Shown here piece after piece: positions 27,221 to 27,802 of a stretch of 27,802 bases of DNA. Made by a program: the position numbers and the translations under genes. Numbering within the stretch: position 1 is the stretch's first letter; each line of letters begins with the position of its first letter. Origin of the DNA: an uncultured Clostridia bacterium. Lineage in GTDB: Bacteria; Bacillota; Clostridia; Christensenellales; UBA1242. Below the pieces are notes generated by a model, which saw only the letters and a program-made list of their open reading frames with translations, was not told the DNA's origin and made no database searches. The DNA lies in contig CAKVOF010000015.1 of NCBI GenBank assembly GCA_934778125.1, positions 1 through 27,802 on the forward strand, given 5' to 3'.

Positions 27221-27802
27221 TTATTTTAGATCCAATTCGCATTCAGGATATTCTTTTGGCAAATTATCAAAATCTTCCCCAGTCAAAGGGTTTTCTATAA
27301 TTTTTCTAAAAGTATCCTTCTGTTTGTCATCAATCCAATCTGTTATATCAATGTCACTTAAATTATATATATCAACTTTGTCTAATCTACCATTGTTGAA
27401 TCTCATTATTGGTTTCATATTTTCAGCACTTCTCTCAACACCCTTTTCAACATTATCATCAACATATATCATATTTTCATAACTAGTTATAACAGAAAAT
27501 TTTCCATAATTATTTTCTCTATAAAAGTCATAGTTATTAGCAATTCTCATATCTAAATTTTCACTATCATTCAAGCTGGTTGTGGCATCTAAAAATAACT
27601 TCAATTCATCATATGTTCTTAAGAATACCCCACACACACTTTTGTTATCTTTGTGGTTTTTCCAAAAATCATCAAGTGTGATTTTATAGTGTTTATTAAG
27701 TGGATCACCCTTTTCATCGCCTTTTTCAACCTCAATATTTTCATTACCTAACTCATTTATAAGTATCGCTCTTTCTGAATTCTCTCCAACCCATATGTTA
27801 TC
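27221..27802 (-). CDS. Unrecognised protein, 5' end beyond the window
   Basis: The frame is open from the last base of the window to the TAA at 27221: 193 residues of the C-terminal part. A GTG at 27637 is in frame, but the frame continues upstream with protein-like sequence (for example W-V-G-E-N-S-E-R-A and Y-K-I-T-L-D-D-F-W-K-N), so the real start lies outside. The visible part is acidic and Asn-rich, with no membrane segment, no repeats and no motif that I can assign. A terminator follows. I cannot suggest a function. Confidence 0.72.
   Translation of the reverse strand, partial: DNIWVGENSERAILINELGNENIEVEKGDEKGDPLNKHYKITLDDFWKNHKDNKSVCGVFLRTYDELKLFLDATTSLNDSENLDMRIANNYDFYRENNYGKFSVITSYENMIYVDDNVEKGVERSAENMKPIMRFNNGRLDKVDIYNLSDIDITDWIDDKQKDTFRKIIENPLTGEDFDNLPKEYPECELDLK

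Overview
The window is AT-rich (roughly 30% GC by eye), uses the standard genetic code (TGA is a stop), and every gene I can support lies on the minus strand. The right-hand third carries endospore genes (SpoIIR, SleB, YpeB, a SipL-like SPOCS+LysM protein) and a Veg protein, so the source is an endospore-forming Firmicute. The SPOCS+LysM arrangement of SipL points to Clostridia, probably an uncultured, AT-rich (perhaps gut) lineage. That placement is inference from gene content only.

Layout, in the direction of transcription (right to left): (1) 27802-27221, the 3' part of an unrecognised gene that starts outside the window, followed by a hairpin terminator. (2) 26938-25967, an unrecognised 323-residue protein with two Spo0A-box-like heptamers upstream. 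(3) 25773-25507, Veg. (4) 25314-23773, a SipL-like spore-envelope morphogenesis protein, closed by a strong terminator. (5) 23631-20999, a compact spoIIR-sleB-ypeB cluster: a forespore-to-mother-cell signal, a spore cortex hydrolase and its partner protein. A sigma-F/G-like promoter for sleB sits inside the end of spoIIR, and a terminator directly follows ypeB. (6) 20726 to beyond position 1, one uninterrupted reading frame of at least 6,908 codons that fills three quarters of the window.

The giant gene is the outstanding feature. It starts with a lipoprotein signal peptide (Cys24) and has its own near-consensus sigma-A promoter and a leader of about 107 nt. The protein is built from two long blocks that look like beta-sandwich/Ig-like repeats, each followed by a field of GLUG-like repeats with more than fifty copies of a V/A-G-G-h-x-G core. 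Large re-entry modules of the type 'Y-h-L-x-N-D-I ... F-x-G-x-h-x-G ... G-L-F-G' restart the GLUG fields. One perfect EF-hand-type calcium loop and one charged coiled-coil insertion interrupt the pattern. The likely picture is an exported, membrane-tethered giant filament or adhesin-like protein. Its C-terminus, and so any second anchor, lies outside the window.

The spore genes cover successive stages: SpoIIR triggers mother-cell sigma-E after septation, the SipL-like protein would help attach coat to the forespore, and SleB/YpeB are stored for cortex breakdown at germination. Nothing in the sequence links the giant lipoprotein to sporulation apart from adjacency. Its separate promoter and the terminator in front of it suggest independent, vegetative-type expression.
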